From Halalkalibacter akibai JCM 9157 (GTDB lineage: Bacteria > Bacillota > Bacilli > Bacillales > Bacillaceae_D), in NCBI RefSeq assembly GCF_000513135.1, contig NZ_BAUV01000016.1, positions 1-64,000 on the forward strand: 64,000 bases of DNA, written 5' to 3'. Position numbers and translations under genes: made by a program. The notes beneath the pieces were generated by a model. That model searched no databases, had not been told where the DNA came from, and worked only from the letters and a program-made list of their open reading frames with translations. This document shows positions 62,554 to 64,000 of the stretch, piece by piece; the first letter of the stretch is position 1; each line of letters starts with the position of its first letter.

Positions 62554-63521
62554 ATGAAATTAGGCGTATTTACTGTGTTATTTTCACAGAAAAACCTTGA
62601 TGAAATGTTAGATTATGTTAAAGAGGCTGGAGTAAAAGCTGTAGAAATTGGTACGGGTGGTTATCCTGGTAATGCACATTGCGATATTGATGCGTTATTA
62701 GAAAGTGAAGAGAAACGGAAGGAATATTTAGAAAAAGTGACATCGCGAGGGTTAGAAATTAGTGCTTTCAGTTGTCATGGAAATCCAATATCTCCTGATC
62801 AAACATTTGCAAAAGAATCACATGAAGCATTAGTTAAGACCATTAAGCTAGCAAGTCTAATGGGTGTACCAGTAGTCAATTGTTTCTCTGGAACTGCAGG
62901 AGACCATGAAGGGGCAAAATATCCGAATTGGCCGGTAACACCATGGCCAAATGAGTATGGTGATGTTTTAAAATGGCAGTGGGAAGAAAAACTGATTCCT
63001 TACTGGAAGGAATGGGGGCAATTTGCTAAAGATCATGACGTTAAAATTGGCTTAGAACTTCATGGAGGGTTTTTAGTACACACCCCTCACACGATTTTAA
63101 AATTAAGAGAGGCAACTTGTGATGCTATTGGTGCTAACTTGATCCGAGTCACTTATGGTGGCAAGGTATAGACCCTGTTGCAGCTATTAAAATATTAGGA
63201 AAAGCTAATGCGATCCACCATTTCCATGCAAAAGATACGTATATTGACCAAGATAATGTTAATATGTACGGTTTAACGGACATGCAACCTTACGGAGAGA
63301 TTCGAACGAGAGCTTGGTCATTCCGTTCAGTCGGGTGTGGACATAGTATTCAAGAATGGTCTGATATGATCAGTGCACTTCGAACATATGGCTATGATTA
63401 TGTTGTAAGTATTGAACATGAAGATCCGATTATGTCGATTGAAGAAGGCTTTGCTAGAGCAGTGAAAAACCTTAACTCAATTTTAATCGAAGAACAACCA
63501 TCAGACATGTGGTGGGTATAA
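62554..63521 (+). pseudogene. Sugar phosphate isomerase/epimerase family protein, paralogue 6, interrupted by a frameshift
   Basis: The first frame (MKLGVFTVLFSQKNLDEML, AVEIGTGGYPGNAH, FSCHGNPISP, IGLELHGGFLVH) stops at 63171. The correct continuation (DPSHLWWQGIDPVAAIK, HAKDTYID, SVGCGHSIQEW, SIEHEDPIMS) runs in another frame to 63521. Restoring one G near 63141 (TTGAT to TTGGAT) gives one protein of 322 residues with all metal-site strands (Glu, Asp, His, Glu). The ATG after AAGGAGG with normal spacing is used. It is the last gene of the ThuA operon. A sequence error is as likely as true loss. Confidence 0.87.
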
Positions 63522-63550
63522 TAAAAGAAAAAACTGAATCACATCATATT

Positions 63551-63606
63551 AAGCGCGAAGTTACAAAGCATTTCAACAGAAATTGCTTAGGCTTCGCGCT
63601 TTTTTC
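63551..63606 (+). terminator. Rho-independent terminator of the ThuA operon
   Basis: AAGCGCGAAG and CTTCGCGCTT form the outer stem, an inner AGCA...TGCT stem fills the loop, and TTTTTT follows. Confidence 0.85.
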
Positions 63607-63781
63607 ATTGTTCGCTTGCTTCTTTATTAATTTGTTTACAAAGTTGTAACCGGAACGCAACGGAACATATATCTCAAGGAAACATAAGCCATAAAAGCAA
63701 TAAAGTGTATGAAAGCGGCTTTTTTTATTAAATAAGTGTTATGATAATAGCAATAGTCATTTTTTCTGATGGGGGATATAT

Positions 63782-64000
63782 ATGGTTCAATCAGTAGACA
63801 GAGCGCTTCAAATTATTAACTTGGTGAGTCAAACAAAGGAAGGTCGGGGAGTCACAGAATTAGCAGCATCCCTGGACCTTAATAAAAGCTCTATTTATAA
63901 AATACTAAGTACACTAGTCAATCATGGTTATATTGAACAAAATGTTGAAACAAAAAAGTATCGTCTTGGTTATAAATATCTTGAACTAAGTTCTATTTTA
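63782..64000 (+). CDS. IclR-family transcriptional regulator, N-terminal part (cut by window edge)
   Basis: The first 73 codons encode an IclR winged helix: MVQSVDRALQIINLVSQ, the HTH GVTELAASLDLNKSSIYKIL, and the wing VETKKYRLGYKYLEL. A GGGGGA site precedes the ATG. The gene runs off the window, so the effector domain is not seen. IclR proteins often control the catabolic genes that follow them, which here lie beyond the window. Confidence 0.9.
   Translation, partial: MVQSVDRALQIINLVSQTKEGRGVTELAASLDLNKSSIYKILSTLVNHGYIEQNVETKKYRLGYKYLELSSIL

Overview
The window reads as one stretch of a low-GC, Gram-positive, endospore-forming Bacillaceae chromosome. The grounds are AT-rich codon use, strong AGGAGG-type ribosome binding sites, Bacillus-type cre and BirA operators, a LysM/GH18 spore-cortex-type enzyme, long-form HPF and a class II GalT. 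No rRNA, tRNA, CRISPR array, complete insertion sequence or prophage was seen. Almost everything is carbon-source catabolism arranged as regulated cassettes.

Layout. (1) 1-16.5 kb: the end of a 2-hydroxyacid dehydrogenase gene, a DUF2264 protein, an ATPase-less sugar ABC importer, two AraC regulators, four IolE-like TIM-barrel isomerases, four Gfo/Idh/MocA oxidoreductases and a DUF993 aldolase-like protein. The make-up resembles known 3-keto-glycoside pathways; the substrate is unknown. (2) 16.6-28.6 kb: a reductive pyrimidine degradation locus (preT, preA, dihydropyrimidinase, NCS1 permease, PucR-type regulator) followed by beta-alanine aminotransferase and malonate/methylmalonate-semialdehyde dehydrogenase. 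Together these would take uracil to acetyl-CoA, except that the beta-ureidopropionase gene is reduced to its two ends. (3) 28.6-34 kb: an AraC regulator, an EamA exporter, a fifth isomerase, a NarK-like transporter and a thermonuclease-like lipoprotein. (4) 34-39 kb: ROK regulator plus galK-galE-galT. (5) 39-43.7 kb: a 39-codon membrane ORF, hpf, a CAP-domain lipoprotein, a SleL-like enzyme and bioB with BirA boxes. (6) 43.7-52.7 kb: a maltodextrin regulon (cyclomaltodextrinase, mdxEFG-type importer, a 33-codon membrane ORF, LacI regulator, alpha-glucosidase) sharing a repeated operator. (7) 53-64 kb: a third ATPase-less importer, a YesM/YesN-type two-component system, a LacI regulator with three operators spaced exactly 30 bp, ThuA, Gfo/Idh, a sixth isomerase, and the start of an IclR regulator.

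Six otherwise intact genes carry single frameshifts. Each is explained by a change of one or two bases in a homopolymer, so read-level sequence error is at least as likely as true gene decay. The truncated beta-ureidopropionase and SGNH hydrolase are different and look like real deletions or a mis-assembly. None of the three sugar importers has an ATPase gene here, so a shared MsmX-type ATPase elsewhere in the genome is expected.
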